From Qipengyuania aestuarii (GTDB lineage: Bacteria > Pseudomonadota > Alphaproteobacteria > Sphingomonadales > Sphingomonadaceae): a stretch of DNA of 64,000 bases. The position numbers and the translations under genes were made by a program. Positions 18,372 to 26,536 of this stretch are shown piece after piece. Numbering within the stretch: the stretch's first letter is position 1; every line of letters starts with the position of its first letter. The notes beneath the pieces were generated by a model, which saw only the letters and a list, made by a program, of their open reading frames with translations, did no database searches and had not been told where the DNA came from. Where the stretch lies: the NCBI RefSeq assembly GCF_019711535.1, contig NZ_JAIGNP010000001.1, positions 372,001 to 436,000 on the forward strand. Reading direction: 5' to 3'.

Positions 18372-20089
18372 CCCTACGCCCCCTGCTCTTCGCTGCCACT
18401 GCAAGTCTCGGCACGCTTGCCGCATCCGCCCCCGCGCTCGCCCAGTCGGACAGCGTCGCCTATTTCACCCGGTCGCATTCCTCGGCCCTGCCGCAGCTCC
18501 TCTCCACCGACGACCGGGCCTATTACGCCTCGCTGTTCGAAGCGATCGAGGCGCAGAACTGGGAGCGGGTCGAACTCGCCTTCTCGCAGCGCCCCGACGG
18601 CCCGCTGCACGGCGCCGCGCTGGCGACCTATTTCCTCGACCCCAACAGCCCGCGCATCGAACTTCCGCGGATCGAGGACTGGCTGCGGCGCTATCCGCGC
18701 AATCCGCAGGTCGAAGGCATCGTGCGCCTCGGCCAGACCCGCGGCCTGACATGGCAGCCGGGCCTGCCGCGCGAACAGTCGCTGACCCGCCAGCCGGGGA
18801 TCACCCGCCGCGCCCTGCCGCGCAGCATCAACGACGGGACCATGCCAGCCAGCGTCAGCTCGGCCATTCTCGACCGGATCAAGAATGACGATCCCGACGG
18901 GGCCCGCCTCCTGCTCGACGGGGTGGACGCCTCGCTGTCCCCCCAGGCGCGGGCCGAATGGCGCCAGCGCGTGGCGTGGAGCTATTATATCGAGAACCGC
19001 GATGCCGAAGCCTACGGCATGGCGCAGCTCGTCTCGCAAGGATCGGGCCCATGGGTCGCTGAAGGCGACTGGGTGGCGGGTCTGTCCGCCTGGCGGATCG
19101 GCGATTGCGCCCGCGCCGGGGAATTCTTCGCCACTTCGGCCAAGGGGGCGGACAATCCCGAACTGCGCGTCGCGGCGCATTACTGGGCGGCGCGCGCGCT
19201 GATCCGCTGCCGCGAACCGCAGGCGGCGCAGGCGCATTTGCGCGCCGCCACGCAGTATGACGAAACGCTCTACGGCATGCTCGCCGCCGAACAGCTGGGC
19301 AAGGATCTGCCCGCCGATCACACCGCGCCCGATCTCACCGCCGCCGACTGGCAGCGGCTGGCCGACGAACCCGCCGTGCGAGAGGCGGTGATGCTGGCCG
19401 AAGTCGGCCGCCGCGATGTGGCTGACGACGTGCTGCGCTGGCAGGTCCGCTACGGCGATCCCGACGATTTCGCCGCGCTCACCCGCCTCGCCCGCGCGCT
19501 GGGGCTGGCGGGCACGCAGACCTACATGGCCTATAACGCGCCGCGCGGCACCGCCTCGCCGCCCAATCTGCGCTGGCCCGTCGCCTATCACACGCCGCAT
19601 GGAGGCTGGCGCGTGGACCCGGCGCTGGCCTTCGCCCATGCGCTGCAGGAATCCAATTTCCGCGAACGTGTGGTGAGCCCCGCCAATGCCATCGGCCTGA
19701 TGCAGATCCGCCCGATTGCCGCGCGCGAATATGCCGGGTCGATCAATATGAGCGCGAATGCCGATCTGAAGGACCCGCGCACCAATCTCGCGTTCGGGCA
19801 ACGCACGCTCGAGGCGCTGGCGCAGGCCAGTTACACCAACGGCCATCTGCCCAAGATCATGGCTGCCTATAACGCCGGGCCCACCCCGGTCTCGCGCTGG
19901 AACAGCGAGGTGAACGATCAGGGCGATCCGCTTTTGTGGATGGAATCAATCCCCTATTGGGAAACGCGCAGCTATGTCGCCATCGTGATGCGCAATTACT
20001 GGATGTATCTGCGCCAGGCCAATGCCGCCGCGCCCAGCCGCAAGGAACTGGCCGAAAACGACTGGCCGCAATTCCCGCGCACCCGCTAA
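18368..20089 (+). CDS. soluble lytic murein transglycosylase (SLT domain)
   Basis: 573 residues beginning with a signal peptide (MTLRPLLFAATASLGTLAAS, cleavage after APALAQ). A long alpha-helical superhelical U-domain covers residues about 40-400, and the C-terminal SLT domain has catalytic E428 in ALQESNF, then GLMQIRP and AYNAGPTPVSRWN. It cleaves peptidoglycan in the periplasm, producing anhydromuropeptides. The domain order matches Slt70. Coupled to the upstream UDG-fold gene by ATGA and followed by moaB after 28 bp. Confidence 0.93.
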   Translation: MTLRPLLFAATASLGTLAASAPALAQSDSVAYFTRSHSSALPQLLSTDDRAYYASLFEAIEAQNWERVELAFSQRPDGPLHGAALATYFLDPNSPRIELPRIEDWLRRYPRNPQVEGIVRLGQTRGLTWQPGLPREQSLTRQPGITRRALPRSINDGTMPASVSSAILDRIKNDDPDGARLLLDGVDASLSPQARAEWRQRVAWSYYIENRDAEAYGMAQLVSQGSGPWVAEGDWVAGLSAWRIGDCARAGEFFATSAKGADNPELRVAAHYWAARALIRCREPQAAQAHLRAATQYDETLYGMLAAEQLGKDLPADHTAPDLTAADWQRLADEPAVREAVMLAEVGRRDVADDVLRWQVRYGDPDDFAALTRLARALGLAGTQTYMAYNAPRGTASPPNLRWPVAYHTPHGGWRVDPALAFAHALQESNFRERVVSPANAIGLMQIRPIAAREYAGSINMSANADLKDPRTNLAFGQRTLEALAQASYTNGHLPKIMAAYNAGPTPVSRWNSEVNDQGDPLLWMESIPYWETRSYVAIVMRNYWMYLRQANAAAPSRKELAENDWPQFPRTR

Positions 20090-20117
20090 GCCTTTCCATC
20101 CACACGAGGACCCGCCG

Positions 20118-20645
20118 ATGCCGATCGACGACAGCCGGACCTTCAAACCGGTCAATATCGCCCTGCTGACCATCTCCGACAGCCGCGAGCTGAAGGACGA
20201 TACCTCGGGCGATATCCTCGCCGAACGGATCGCGTCGGCCGGCCACACGCTCGCCGCGCGCGAGATCAGCAAGGACGACAAGAACGAGATCGCCGCCCAT
20301 CTCCACCGCTGGATCGACGACGAAGAGATCGACGTGATCCTCACCACCGGCGGCACGGGCCTCACCGGCCGCGATGTGACGCCGGAGGCGCTCGACCGAG
20401 TGAAGGACAAGGACATCCCCGGTTTCGGCGAACTGTTCCGCATGCTCAGCTATGACAGCATCGGCACCAGCACGATCCAGAGCCGCGCCTGCGCCGTCCT
20501 ATCGCGCGGGACCTATATCTTCGCCCTGCCCGGCTCGAACGGCGCGGTGAAGGACGGCTGGGACAAGATCCTCGCCTTCCAGCTCGACAGCCGCCACCGC
20601 CCCTGCAATTTCGTGGAACTGATGCCGAGGCTGCGGGCGAAGTAG
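20118..20645 (+). CDS. moaB: molybdenum cofactor biosynthesis protein MoaB/Mog family
   Basis: 175 residues from ATG at 20118, with a GAGGACCC stretch upstream as a plausible ribosome site. LTISDSRELKDDTSGDIL and TTGGTGLTGRDVTPEA are the MoaB signatures; LPGSNGAVKDGWDKIL closes the domain. It adenylates or helps process molybdopterin. No other moa/moe gene is in the window, but a MOSC-domain gene lies at 53.7 kb. An open frame from 20022 is only a run-on. Confidence 0.93.
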   Translation: MPIDDSRTFKPVNIALLTISDSRELKDDTSGDILAERIASAGHTLAAREISKDDKNEIAAHLHRWIDDEEIDVILTTGGTGLTGRDVTPEALDRVKDKDIPGFGELFRMLSYDSIGTSTIQSRACAVLSRGTYIFALPGSNGAVKDGWDKILAFQLDSRHRPCNFVELMPRLRAK

Positions 20646-20751
20646 GGGCTAACGGCTCCGGACCTTCCCCCAAAAAATACCATTTTCCTACACGCCCATC
20701 CCTGCATAAGGGATCCGGTTCGCTTTCCATTTTCTCAGGAGACGGACCACC

Positions 20752-21765
20752 ATGACCCACATCCCCCAGGACATTCCCGTGCGCGGCTGGACGCCCGGGC
20801 GCAAGGCGCGCTTTCTCGATCGGCTGGCGGTGCACGGCAATGTGCGCGAGGCCTGCCGCTGTGTCGGCCTGTCCGCCGAGGCGGCCTATCGCCTGCGCCG
20901 CCGCGATGCGATGTTCGCGCGCGGCTGGGCGGCGGCGCTGGTGCTGGCGCGGCAGAATTGCGAACAGGTGCTGGGCGAACGCGCGGTCGAGGGCGTGGAG
21001 GAGGAGATCTTCTATCGCGGCGAACTGGTCGGCACGCGCCGCCGCTATGACAGCCGCCTGCTGCTCGCGCATCTGGCGCGGCTCGATCGGCTGGTGGACG
21101 AGGACGGCGCGGGATCGGATGCGGGCCGCTTCGACGAAATCCTCGCCAGCGTGGCCGATCCGCGCACCGAACTGGCGCCGCGCCCCGACAGGGCGAGCAA
21201 AGCGGCCGCCGCGCCCAAGCCATCGCCGGAACAGCTCCTGCTGGAAGACTATCTCGCCTTCCTCGAGGAAATCGGCATGACCCCGCAGGCCGCCGACAGC
21301 TTCGGCGAGGACCGGGCCTTCCTCGGCATGCTGGAGGAAGAGGGGTTCGAACACATGTCGCTGGCCGAAATGGAAGAGCTGGAAAAGGCCGAGGAAGCCA
21401 AGGAGTCCGAACCTGCCCTTGGCGCGCGGGAAGAACGGCTGCGCAGCGTCTACGGCGCGGTCGACCGGCTGTGCCGCAAGCCGGAGCATGTGCTGAGCAA
21501 ACGCTGGGGCTCGCCCGCCTTCACCCCGCCGCGGGCCGCGCCCGAAACGCTCGGCCGTGTGGCCGAAGGCTTCTCCGCGCAAACGGCGCCAGCCCGCAGC
21601 AGGCAGAATGCGCGTTCGGGCCGCGGGTTTTCATTCCCCAGGACAGTGTCAACTGTGTCAACCTCCACCCTCGCAACCGCGCTGGTCGCCGGCCTCGGCG
21701 GCGCTCCTTCCCGCTCCCCCTTCACCGCCCCGCGCATGCTTCAGGCAGGCAGGCCGGCGGGCTAG
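20752..21765 (+). CDS. terminase-small-subunit-like HTH protein, unknown function
   Basis: 337 residues. Residues about 13-60 (WTPGRKARFLDRLAVHGNVR, then EACRCVGLSAEAAYRLRRRD) resemble the helix-turn-helix of phage terminase small subunits and related bacterial proteins. RRRYDSRLLLAHLARLDRL near residue 100 recurs almost unchanged (16 of 19) in the protein at 63116-64000. The middle is acidic (residues about 160-240) and the C-terminus is Pro/Ala/Thr-rich and probably disordered. No other phage gene is near. A good Shine-Dalgarno (CAGGAGACGG) precedes the ATG. Confidence 0.75.
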   Translation: MTHIPQDIPVRGWTPGRKARFLDRLAVHGNVREACRCVGLSAEAAYRLRRRDAMFARGWAAALVLARQNCEQVLGERAVEGVEEEIFYRGELVGTRRRYDSRLLLAHLARLDRLVDEDGAGSDAGRFDEILASVADPRTELAPRPDRASKAAAAPKPSPEQLLLEDYLAFLEEIGMTPQAADSFGEDRAFLGMLEEEGFEHMSLAEMEELEKAEEAKESEPALGAREERLRSVYGAVDRLCRKPEHVLSKRWGSPAFTPPRAAPETLGRVAEGFSAQTAPARSRQNARSGRGFSFPRTVSTVSTSTLATALVAGLGGAPSRSPFTAPRMLQAGRPAG

Positions 21766-21792
21766 GCGTTTAACCGCTGGCAAAGCGCCCGT

Positions 21793-21807
21793 GTTCCATA
21801 TATGTTC
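21793..21807 (+). promoter_or_regulatory. LexA box GTTC-N7-GTTC upstream of the radical SAM gene
   Basis: GTTCCATATATGTTC is an exact match to the alphaproteobacterial SOS operator GTTC-N7-GTTC. It overlaps an in-frame ATG at 21802, which argues that translation really starts at 21814 and that LexA sits over the promoter or transcription start. Confidence 0.7.
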
Positions 21808-21813
21808 TCATGC

Positions 21814-22911
21814 ATGGACCGCCGATTAGAACCAGCCATTCCCGGCCGCGGGGCGCAGGGGGCCGAGGTGCCGACGCGCTTCGGCCTGCCGACTCGCGAG
21901 ACCGATGGCGATTGGCGCGATTACATGGAGGCGCTGGCGCTGAGCGAGGGCGAACCGCCCGCCAAGCTGCGCACCAAGGTCACCGAGGAGCATCCGCGCA
22001 CGATCCTCAGCTTCAACCAGTCGCCCGACATCTTTTTCGACCGGTCGATCAATGCCTATCGCGGGTGCGAGCATGGCTGCGTCTATTGCTTTGCGCGGCC
22101 GACCCACGCCTATCACGATCTGTCGCCCGGGCTGGATTTCGAGACGCAGCTCTTCGCCAAGCCCAATGCGGCCGAACTGCTGCGCGCCACGCTGGCCAAG
22201 CCGAAGTACCGTCCCCGCCCGATTGCCATGGGGACCAATACCGATCCCTATCAGCCGATCGAGCGGCAGTACCGCATCACGCGAGACGTGCTCGAAGTGT
22301 GCCTCGATGCCCGCCATCCCGTCACGATCACGACCAAGTCGGACCGCGTGCTCGACGATCTCGACCTGCTTGCCGAAATGGCCGAGCGGCGGCTGGTGGC
22401 GGTGGCGATTTCGGTGACCAGCCTCGATCCGAAGCTGTCGGGCAAGCTCGAACCGCGCGCAGCTGCGCCTGCCAAGCGTCTGGTTGCATTGCAGAAACTG
22501 GTCGAGGCGGGCGTGCCCAGCCATTGCTCGGTCGCCCCGGTGATCCCGGCGGTGACCGACGAGTTCATGGAGGAAATCGTCCAGCGCGCCGCCGCCATCG
22601 GGGTGCACAGCGTCGGCTGGATCCCGCTGCGCCTGCCGCACGAGGTCGCCCCGCTATTCCGCGAATGGCTGGCGGTCCATTACCCCGATCGCGGGGACAA
22701 GGTGATGAGCATCGTCCAGTCGATCCGCGGCGGGAAGGACAACGATCCCGATTTCTTCACCCGCCTGCGCCCCACCGGCGTCTGGGCCGATCTCTTCCGC
22801 TCCCGCTTCCGCCTGGCCTGCAAGCGGGCAGGCCTCGGCAAGACGAAGTTCGAGCTGGATTGCACGCAGTTCAGGCCGCCTGCGGTGGGCGGGCAGTTGC
22901 GGTTGCTTTAG
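21814..22911 (+). CDS. PA0069-family radical SAM protein
   Basis: 365 residues from ATG at 21814. The cluster motif is C85-x3-C89-x2-C92 in RGCEHGCVYCFARPTH; INAYRGCEHGCVYC with a preceding NQSPDIFFDRS is characteristic of the SplB-related PA0069 family. These proteins are often annotated near DNA-repair genes but their substrate is not established. The LexA box immediately upstream suggests induction by DNA damage. The stop overlaps the convergent DUF411 gene by four bases. The alternative start at 21802 lies inside the operator and is disfavoured. Confidence 0.9.
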   Translation: MDRRLEPAIPGRGAQGAEVPTRFGLPTRETDGDWRDYMEALALSEGEPPAKLRTKVTEEHPRTILSFNQSPDIFFDRSINAYRGCEHGCVYCFARPTHAYHDLSPGLDFETQLFAKPNAAELLRATLAKPKYRPRPIAMGTNTDPYQPIERQYRITRDVLEVCLDARHPVTITTKSDRVLDDLDLLAEMAERRLVAVAISVTSLDPKLSGKLEPRAAAPAKRLVALQKLVEAGVPSHCSVAPVIPAVTDEFMEEIVQRAAAIGVHSVGWIPLRLPHEVAPLFREWLAVHYPDRGDKVMSIVQSIRGGKDNDPDFFTRLRPTGVWADLFRSRFRLACKRAGLGKTKFELDCTQFRPPAVGGQLRLL

Positions 22912-23375
22912 TGAACGTGCGCGTCGGCCGTGCCGCCATGGGTCGCGAAGACGCGGTGCTGGCCGTCCCTGGCGACGAGGACGACCTGATAGCGGTCCGC
23001 CCTGCCCTCCATCTCCATGCCGGGCGATCCCACCGGCATGCCGGGAACCGCCAGGCCGACCGCATCGGGCTTCTTCGCCAGCAAGGTGCGAATGTCCTCG
23101 GCCGGAACGTGGCCTTCGATCGCATAGCCTTCCACCCTCGCCGTGTGGCAGGAGCGCAAATTGTCCGGAATACCCGCCGATTTCGCGGCAGGCGCGGTAT
23201 CGTCAACCTCGGTCACTTCGACCGTGAACCCCGCAGCGCGCATGCGCTCGACCCATTCGGTGCAGCATCCGCAATAGGGGCTTTTCATGACTTCGATGAC
23301 CGTGGCGCTGGCGGCCTGCGCACAGGCGATCAGGGCCAGGGGCGCGGCCAGGGAAGCGATTCGAAAGCGTTTCAT
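22908..23375 (-). CDS. DUF411 exported metal-binding protein
   Basis: 155 residues with an N-terminal signal peptide (MKRFRIASLAAPLALIACAQ, then AASA). The mature protein has the thioredoxin-like KSPYCGCCTEW motif with a CGCC pair, then RSCHTARVEGY and the GLAVPGMPVGSPGME loop, all DUF411 hallmarks. A His-rich tail (HGGTADAHVH) may bind metal. DUF411 proteins are often linked to copper resistance; no copper genes are adjacent here, so the role is inferred. Confidence 0.9.
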   Translation of the reverse strand: MKRFRIASLAAPLALIACAQAASATVIEVMKSPYCGCCTEWVERMRAAGFTVEVTEVDDTAPAAKSAGIPDNLRSCHTARVEGYAIEGHVPAEDIRTLLAKKPDAVGLAVPGMPVGSPGMEMEGRADRYQVVLVARDGQHRVFATHGGTADAHVH

Positions 23376-23468
23376 CCTGCGATAGTGCCTCTCCGATCCT
23401 TGACCGGCAATGACTATCCGGGCCGATCGTTCAGCGGCGCGCAGAAGTCGGCCAGCGGCCCTTCGCGA

Positions 23469-23978
23469 TCAGGGGCAGCGCACCCAGGTCATGCGCTCGT
23501 TGTCGTCATAGCGGTAGCGCAGCGAACCGTCGGGCAGCAGGCGCATGTAGAAGGCATAGGTGGTGCCGGGATCCTCGGCATATTGCTCATAGACGGTGAG
23601 CGCGGCGGCGGGGCCATCCGCGCGCACATTGCGCACTTCGCCGGTGCTTTCGAAGAATCTGATCGCCTTGGCCTCGACCGTGAACAGCCCGTGGCTCGGC
23701 TCGTCGCATTTGGCGATGGTCTCGGCATAGGTCCCGCGGAACCGCTCGGGCACGGTGTCCTGAAGCGGCGCGCGCTCGGCCATCTCGTCATCGGCATTCT
23801 TCTGGCTGCCGGTATCGGGCGCCGGCTGCTCGTCATCGCTCGCAGCTGGCGGGGCGGTCTGGGCGGCGGAGGGTGAGGCCTGCTCACTGGCGGGCACACT
23901 TGCCTCATCACCCGCATCGCTTTGCGAGCAGGCAGCAAGGACAAGAACAAGCGGAGCGCAAAGGATAGAGTGTTTCAT
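23469..23978 (-). CDS. hypothetical lipoprotein
   Basis: 169 residues from ATG at 23978. The N-terminus MKHSILCAPLVLVLAACSQS ends in a lipobox (LAAC), predicting a lipid-anchored protein. Residues about 20-60 are an Asp/Glu/Ala/Ser-rich linker; the folded part has a Cys pair (AKCDEPSH near 90 and a Cys next to the C-terminus) that could form a disulfide. I do not recognise a named family. Longer open frame to 24179 is not supported by coding character. Confidence 0.7.
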   Translation of the reverse strand: MKHSILCAPLVLVLAACSQSDAGDEASVPASEQASPSAAQTAPPAASDDEQPAPDTGSQKNADDEMAERAPLQDTVPERFRGTYAETIAKCDEPSHGLFTVEAKAIRFFESTGEVRNVRADGPAAALTVYEQYAEDPGTTYAFYMRLLPDGSLRYRYDDNERMTWVRCP

Positions 23979-24108
23979 TCCGGCTATACCGATCCGGACT
24001 AAAAGCGTTCCGCAAGACAGGTAAAGATTACGAAGGCTCTTTGAAAAGTTAAGACGAATGCGGCCCTGATACTCGGCCGATGTGGAGCCCGGCGGCAGCA
24101 GGTCGAAA

Positions 24109-24642
24109 TCAGTTCCGCTCCGGATGCGGGTTCGCCTCCAGCGCATCCAACACCCATTGTGGGCGGCGCCGGACTGCATGATCGGGGTCTAGTCTGAGCT
24201 GATCCAGACCGACTCTCAGCTCCGCATCAGCGACGTAGGGTGCAAGCTTGCAAAAGCGTCTGAATTCGCGGCGGTTGCACAGCCGCACCTGCTTTAAAAT
24301 CAAGTCTCGGACACGCCTCTTTTGCTCGGTGGTCAGATGCCTTTTCTTGAGGTTTTCGAGGAGGCTTTCCTTGAAATAACCGGAACGGAAGAATACCGGG
24401 TCGCCTTCAAGAAATGCAAGTATGTCACCAACCGACATCTGATCGGGGCGGTCGTAGCGCCCTAGATCGCCGGGGTAGGCGCGCGACAGAGCGTCTCCGA
24501 AATCATGCAGCGCCTTTTCGAACGCCTGGGTTCGTGGGTCATTCGGGTCACCACGGTCGCGCAATTTCTCAGCCGCTTTTTTATAGCGTTGCTGCGCATC
24601 CTGAACAACTTGTGCCAACTGTGCATAGCGATAGGGATTCAC
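24109..24642 (-). CDS. hypothetical helical protein in low-GC islet
   Basis: 177 residues, charged and strongly helical (YKKAAEKLRDRG..., KRRVRDLILKQVRLCNRREF). The C-terminal third (AELRVGLDQLRLDPDHAVRR) has the look of a short HEAT-like repeat. No signal peptide or membrane segment. It follows the lipoprotein gene 24657-25376 by 14 bp on the same strand and probably shares a transcript. Base composition is lower in GC than the neighbours. Family not recognised; immunity or accessory function is only a guess. Confidence 0.65.
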   Translation of the reverse strand: MNPYRYAQLAQVVQDAQQRYKKAAEKLRDRGDPNDPRTQAFEKALHDFGDALSRAYPGDLGRYDRPDQMSVGDILAFLEGDPVFFRSGYFKESLLENLKKRHLTTEQKRRVRDLILKQVRLCNRREFRRFCKLAPYVADAELRVGLDQLRLDPDHAVRRRPQWVLDALEANPHPERN

Positions 24643-24656
24643 ACTAAATATCGCAG

Positions 24657-25376
24657 CTAAAAGATACGTTCAAAAAATACTCTATCAATCAGTTCAGTGC
24701 TGAAATGTGAGTAGCCTATTTGTTCATATAAATTGTCAGTTTGCATTTTTGTAAAGCGACTCCCGTCTAAATTTCTGGGTTCAGCCTCAAGCATCCAAGG
24801 CAAATATTTTTCGATGCCCTCAGTCACACGCTCATTGGTTTGATTGATGGTTATTCGATGAAGCTTGAAACCGGGACCGAACTCGGCATCCAGCTCATCG
24901 GGTTCGACCAGTCTCGCTGTCGAGGGGTCATTCACGTCGTCGAATGTCACCAGCATCGGCATGAAATTATCGTAATCCGATGCCTTGAGCCGCCGCGAAT
25001 TCGACCAGATAGAAATGGGCTTGGGCGCGCCCCTTCCATACCTGTTAAACAGCCTGCTCATCTGGCCGGTAGGCTGGTTGGGGTCGACATATTCACCAAG
25101 ACTGATTGCGAACAATAGGCGCCCATCCGGTAGCTCAACCGTCACAGCCTCGCCCTTCAGCCGCCAAAACCGTCGACTTTCCCCCAACGAACAGGCAAAG
25201 TTGGGGGATGCTCCCAAGGCGATCTGGCGGACGGCACTCCCGCTGCGAATTCCCTTGGGAGTTTTTACCTCCACCGTCATTTTGTAACGTATGGTATCCG
25301 TGCTGTAACCGCAGGCTGTCACGGACAAAAAAAAGAAAACCAGAACGGATACGGCCAGAATCTTAAGTACTTTCAC
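24657..25376 (-). CDS. hypothetical lipoprotein in low-GC islet
   Basis: 239 residues. A signal segment (MKVLKILAVSVLVFFFLSVT) leads to a lipobox TAC, so the mature protein should be a lipoprotein. RYKMTVEVKTPKGIRSGSAV is a phrase I recall from a widespread but unnamed family of proteobacterial exported proteins. The gene is AT-rich (20 G/C in bases 24661-24720, one third) against well over 60 % in neighbours, pointing to transfer. No function can be assigned. Confidence 0.7.
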   Translation of the reverse strand: MKVLKILAVSVLVFFFLSVTACGYSTDTIRYKMTVEVKTPKGIRSGSAVRQIALGASPNFACSLGESRRFWRLKGEAVTVELPDGRLLFAISLGEYVDPNQPTGQMSRLFNRYGRGAPKPISIWSNSRRLKASDYDNFMPMLVTFDDVNDPSTARLVEPDELDAEFGPGFKLHRITINQTNERVTEGIEKYLPWMLEAEPRNLDGSRFTKMQTDNLYEQIGYSHFSTELIDRVFFERIF

Positions 25377-25545
25377 TGCACCGTCTTCTTGAAATCGATG
25401 TTCATCAAGGGATTTTGTTCACCTAATATTGAATAATTCGTCAATATTTCCGTATATTTTTCGTGCTGCCGGAAACATTTTCGATACCAAAGTTATTTCA
25501 GGTCCCTTCCTTCCACCGACAAACCCGACGGGCGGTTCCGACAGA
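25377..25545. other. AT-rich intergenic region, no gene seen
   Basis: Bases such as ACCTAATATTGAATAATTCG show the low GC of the islet continuing to about 25500, where composition returns to normal just before the DUF1330 gene. It should carry the promoter of the 24657-25376 gene. No inverted repeat, tRNA or integrase remnant is evident. Confidence 0.5.
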
Positions 25546-25977
25546 CTAAAACCCCTCCCCCGCAGCGCCCGGCTTGAAGCGCACCAGCCGGCTATCCAGC
25601 AGCGCCGCCGTGCGGTTCACCACGGCGCTCTGGTAATCCGGGTCCTTGATCATCTCGAAGAAGGCGCCCGCATCGGGATATTGGGCCACGAAGCCGTCAT
25701 GCCATTGCATCGCCTCCGGGCCGGTGACCACCGTCTGGAAGAGGCCGCGCCAGACGATGCTGCCGCCCACCCGGCGGAAGATCGGGCCGCTGGTCTTGCC
25801 GTATTCCTCATAGGCGCGGCGGCCGCTCCACCCCTTGGCCGCATGTTCGTGACCCTCTGGATAGGCGGCGTCCTCGCGGTACTGGAGGAGGTTGAGCATG
25901 TGGATCGGCTCGTCGCGCGGCAGGTCCTTGAAAGCTTCGAAATTGGCGCGGCTCGGATCGATGTAAGTCTCGGTCAT
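25546..25977 (-). CDS. DUF1330-type protein
   Basis: 143 residues from ATG at 25977; a longer frame to 26028 would overlap rluE. It resembles ferredoxin-like alpha/beta-barrel DUF1330 proteins: EPIHMLNLLQYRED near the start, GGSIVWRGLFQTVV and the FEMIKDPDYQSAVVNRTAAL helix. Function is unknown for the family. It follows rluE by 10 bp on the same strand. Confidence 0.78.
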   Translation of the reverse strand: MTETYIDPSRANFEAFKDLPRDEPIHMLNLLQYREDAAYPEGHEHAAKGWSGRRAYEEYGKTSGPIFRRVGGSIVWRGLFQTVVTGPEAMQWHDGFVAQYPDAGAFFEMIKDPDYQSAVVNRTAALLDSRLVRFKPGAAGEGF

Positions 25978-25987
25978 GGCGGTCTCC

Positions 25988-26533
25988 TCAAACCTCGATG
26001 GAACGATAGGTCCCCGGCGCGATGCCATCGACGCTCCAATCGCCGATGCGCCAGCGGACGAGGCGCAGGGTGGGCAGGCCGACGGCGGCGGTCATGCGGC
26101 GGACCTGGCGGTTACGGCCCTCGGTGATTTCCAGCGCGATCCAGCTGTCGGGCACGCTCTTGCGGAAGCGCACCGGCGGATCGCGTTCCCACACGGGCGG
26201 AGGGTCGATCCGCTTGGCGCGTGCGGGCCGGGTCATCCCGTCCTTCAGCGCGACGCCCTTCGCCAGCCGATCGAGCGCTTCATCGCCGGCCTCCCCCTCG
26301 ACCTGCACCAGATAGGTCTTGGCCATCTTGTGGCGCGGTTCGGCAATCCGCGATTGCAGCCGCCCGTCATCGGTCAGCAGCAGCAGGCCTTCGCTGTCCT
26401 TGTCCAGCCGGCCTGCGGGATAGACGCCCGACACATCGACCAGATGCGCCAGCGTGTCCTCCACCCCCTCCTTGCCGCCGGTGAATTGCGACAGCACGCC
26501 AAAGGGCTTGTTGAGCAGGATCAGCCGGCTCAC
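25988..26533 (-). CDS. rluE: 23S rRNA pseudouridine synthase RluE-like
   Basis: 181 residues, the short RsuA-type pseudouridine synthase without an S4 domain. LLNKPFGVLSQF, the catalytic GRLDKDSEGLLLLT (Asp in RLDKD), and EGRNRQVRRMTAAVGLPTL are diagnostic. Within RsuA-type enzymes the short form with this N-terminus fits RluE (23S U2457), but RluB/RsuA relatives cannot be excluded. It sits 3 bp after the acyl-CoA ligase gene. Confidence 0.9.
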   Translation of the reverse strand: MSRLILLNKPFGVLSQFTGGKEGVEDTLAHLVDVSGVYPAGRLDKDSEGLLLLTDDGRLQSRIAEPRHKMAKTYLVQVEGEAGDEALDRLAKGVALKDGMTRPARAKRIDPPPVWERDPPVRFRKSVPDSWIALEITEGRNRQVRRMTAAVGLPTLRLVRWRIGDWSVDGIAPGTYRSIEV

Positions 26534-26536
26534 ACC

